Positions 4,896-6,645 of a stretch of DNA of 6,645 nucleotides are shown in pieces. Source of the stretch: an uncultured Clostridia bacterium (GTDB lineage: Bacteria > Bacillota > Clostridia > Christensenellales > Borkfalkiaceae); NCBI GenBank assembly GCA_946540675.1, contig CAMNIW010000076.1, forward strand, positions 1 through 6,645, given 5' to 3'. Position 1 is the stretch's first letter; each line of letters opens with the position of its first letter. Made by a program: the position numbers and the translations under genes. Under the pieces are notes generated by a model, which made no database searches, was not told the DNA's origin, and was given only the letters and a program-made list of their open reading frames with translations.

Positions 4896-6645
4896 TTATT
4901 TGTCTTTTTGCGCGGCTTTAAGCCTTCTTTGCGCAGGCAGCGATATGAGCCAGGTAAGGAAGTTTCCGAGTAAAACGTCGAACTGTACCACGGCGAGAAG
5001 AGTGACTACAAACATCCAGTTTTGCTTGAATCCGTAAAGAATATTCGGCATATGCCGTATTGTTCCGCCCACGTCCTTAAAGGTGAACAGCGGCATAAGG
5101 TAATTCAACCATACAAGCGATACGACCGTCAAGGATATGACGAGAAACGCTCTGAAAGTGTTATACGGTTTACAAATGACGTGCAGATAAGACAGTCCGC
5201 CGAGCGACAGCGCCGCTACCATGATCGTGTTGTAATAGCCTTGGTCGGGACTTAACAGGTATTTGTTTATCAGTTTGAACACGAGAACGTTCGTTATCAG
5301 TATCACGGCGCCCGGTATCGCATGCGAAAACAGGTAAGAAACGAATTTTCCGCTGACTTTGTTTACGTTGGGTTGCATCGAAAGGGCAAACGAGCCTATT
5401 CCGATTATCAGCACTTCGAGCATCATCATCATTTGGCTGTCGAAGGGGAATATCTCGTGCGTGAGTATGGATATTATGGCGAACGTTGCGGTAAACAACG
5501 TCTTCATAAGGAAGAGCGAAGACGATTTTTCGATATTGTTTATAACTCGTCTGCCTTCCGCGACTACCGCCGGCATAGAATTGAAATTATTGTTCATAAG
5601 CACGATATGCGCAATGCTTTTTGTCGCGTCGCTGCCCGTCGCTACGGTTATAGAGCAGTCCGACTCTTTCATTGCGAGTATATCGTTTACGCCGTCGCCA
5701 GTCATCGCCACCGTATGTCCGGCGCGCTTTATCGACTTGATAAGAAGGGCTTTTTGTTCGGGCGTAACTCTGCCGAATACGTTGTATTTATTTGCGGCGT
5801 CGATAACTTCTTCGTCGCTCATGCCTTCAAGGCTTATAAACTTGTCCGCGCCTTCGACTCCCGCGCGCCTTGCCACTTCCGAAACGGTCATCGGATTATC
5901 TCCGGAAATAACCTTTACCGCCACGTCGTTTTTTCTGAACCAGTTTATTGTCTTGATCGCGTCGCGACGGATATTGTCGGTAAGCATTATCAGTGCAAAC
6001 GGTTTGACGTCGCTCGGGATTTTTTCACCTGCGATTTTCTTTTCGGACATAGCGAGAAGCAAAACTCTTTGTCCGAGAGAAGTGTAGTGTTTTATCTGAT
6101 CCGCGAGATATTTGGGAATAGCGGATTTTGCGAGCACGAATTCGGGCGCGCCGAGAGCGAAAGTTCCGACTGTTTTTCCGCCGTCCGCAAAGGTTACCGC
6201 CGAATACTTTCTCGAAGAAGAGAACGGTATGATCTCTTCGGCGACGAGTTTGCTCGCCGAGCCGAAATAATTTCTCAAAGCGACCGACGTTTGGTTGTTG
6301 TCGGCGAGCGCGTGTTGCATCGACGCCACTATATCGTTTACAGAGTACTTATACGAACTGTTGAACATCACGCAATTTGCGACTTTCATTCTTCCGTCGG
6401 TTATCGTTCCGGTTTTATCCAGACAAAGAACGTCGACTCTCGCGAGCATTTCAAGCGCGTACATATCCTGAACGGACGTATGCCTGTTGGCGAGTCTTAC
6501 GACGCCTACGGCGAGCGCGAGAGTAGTCAGAAGGAACATTCCCGAAGGGATCATTCCGAGTATTACGGAAGTCGTCTTTGTGACAATTTCGGTCAGTTCT
6601 CCTTCTGTAAGCGTCGTTACGTCGGGGTGTGTGGCGATTATGACA
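4896..6645 (-). CDS. Cation-translocating P-type ATPase, CtpE-like (N-terminus outside window)
   Basis: Membrane ion pump driven by an aspartyl-phosphate cycle. The frame stays open to the right edge, so the Met at 6554 is internal; 582 residues are visible, and the actuator domain and first membrane helices are missing. In visible numbering: fourth helix with PSGM (33-36) where PEGL is common, then ALAVGVVRL; phosphorylation motif DKTGT with Asp76; nucleotide-domain LGAPE (164-168) in place of KGAPE; SGDNP (247-251); RVTPEQK (292-298); hinge TGDGVND (315-321); ATGSDATKSIAHIVLM (335-350). Six C-terminal hydrophobic segments follow (about 374-395, 405-423, 443-459, 470-490, 497-520, 543-567), the M5-M10 set of P2-like pumps. 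The LGAPE form and the block after TGDGVND resemble mycobacterial CtpE, linked to calcium uptake. The ion here is uncertain: Ca2+ is a guess, and Mg2+ or another cation is possible. No CPC-type heavy-metal motif is seen. Its promoter is not in the window. Confidence 0.93.
   Translation of the reverse strand, partial: VIIATHPDVTTLTEGELTEIVTKTTSVILGMIPSGMFLLTTLALAVGVVRLANRHTSVQDMYALEMLARVDVLCLDKTGTITDGRMKVANCVMFNSSYKYSVNDIVASMQHALADNNQTSVALRNYFGSASKLVAEEIIPFSSSRKYSAVTFADGGKTVGTFALGAPEFVLAKSAIPKYLADQIKHYTSLGQRVLLLAMSEKKIAGEKIPSDVKPFALIMLTDNIRRDAIKTINWFRKNDVAVKVISGDNPMTVSEVARRAGVEGADKFISLEGMSDEEVIDAANKYNVFGRVTPEQKALLIKSIKRAGHTVAMTGDGVNDILAMKESDCSITVATGSDATKSIAHIVLMNNNFNSMPAVVAEGRRVINNIEKSSSLFLMKTLFTATFAIISILTHEIFPFDSQMMMMLEVLIIGIGSFALSMQPNVNKVSGKFVSYLFSHAIPGAVILITNVLVFKLINKYLLSPDQGYYNTIMVAALSLGGLSYLHVICKPYNTFRAFLVISLTVVSLVWLNYLMPLFTFKDVGGTIRHMPNILYGFKQNWMFVVTLLAVVQFDVLLGNFLTWLISLPAQRRLKAAQKDK

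Noticed and set aside
4849..5037. A 62-residue open frame on the + strand beginning in the terminator.
   Set aside because: It would start inside the terminator stem, has no ribosome binding site, and runs antisense through the end of the P-type ATPase gene.
5359..6087. A 242-residue open frame on the + strand opposite the P-type ATPase.
   Set aside because: It is antisense to the phosphorylation and nucleotide-binding domains of a clear ATPase gene. It has no ribosome binding site or recognisable motif and is rich in Ser/Ile/Thr, as a shadow frame would be.
1..6645. A hidden novel system, mobile element, tRNA, riboswitch or CRISPR.
   Set aside because: Nearly the whole window is accounted for by five recognised transport genes and two hairpins. 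I saw no direct repeat arrays, inverted repeats of IS type, cloverleaf or long non-coding stretch. A purine riboswitch, if there is one, would lie upstream of the binding-protein gene, outside the window.

Overview
The window looks like an ordinary chromosomal segment of a Bacillota (Clostridia-type) bacterium. This rests on three things: the closest-looking protein families (clostridial BMP-type ABC transporter proteins and a CtpE-like P-type ATPase), strong GGAGG-type ribosome binding sites, and a moderate-GC codon usage rich in ATA, AGA/AGG and GGA. It could be an uncultured gut clostridium, but the order or genus cannot be read from the sequence.

Layout. Positions 1-4830 on the + strand hold a four-gene ABC importer operon of the BMP/nucleoside type, in the same order as the nupNOPQ-style operons of Bacillus: the substrate-binding protein (C-terminal 320 residues, start outside the window), a double-domain ATPase, and two different permeases. 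A GC-rich hairpin with a broken U-tract lies between the binding-protein gene and the ATPase gene. The ATPase, permease 1 and permease 2 genes overlap one another (20 nt, then 4 nt), each with a Shine-Dalgarno inside the preceding gene. A 16-bp perfect hairpin with T-runs on both sides (about 4842-4888) ends the operon. On the - strand, 4896 to the right edge is the C-terminal 582 residues of a cation-transporting P-type ATPase of the CtpE-like group, converging on the same terminator.

How the parts work together. The binding protein should capture a nucleoside or similar ligand outside the membrane. The two permeases should form a heterodimeric channel, and the single ATPase polypeptide supplies both nucleotide-binding domains. 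Sequence degeneration in the ATPase falls into one pattern: one composite ATP site looks intact and the other looks catalytically dead. The P-type ATPase is probably an unrelated neighbour that shares only the terminator.

I found no RNA gene, mobile element, CRISPR array or clearly undescribed system. The points worth a second look are small: the intercistronic hairpin, the asymmetric ATP sites including a Gly-to-Ser change in the first signature motif, an acidic tail on permease 1, and a PSGM motif replacing PEGL in the P-type ATPase.
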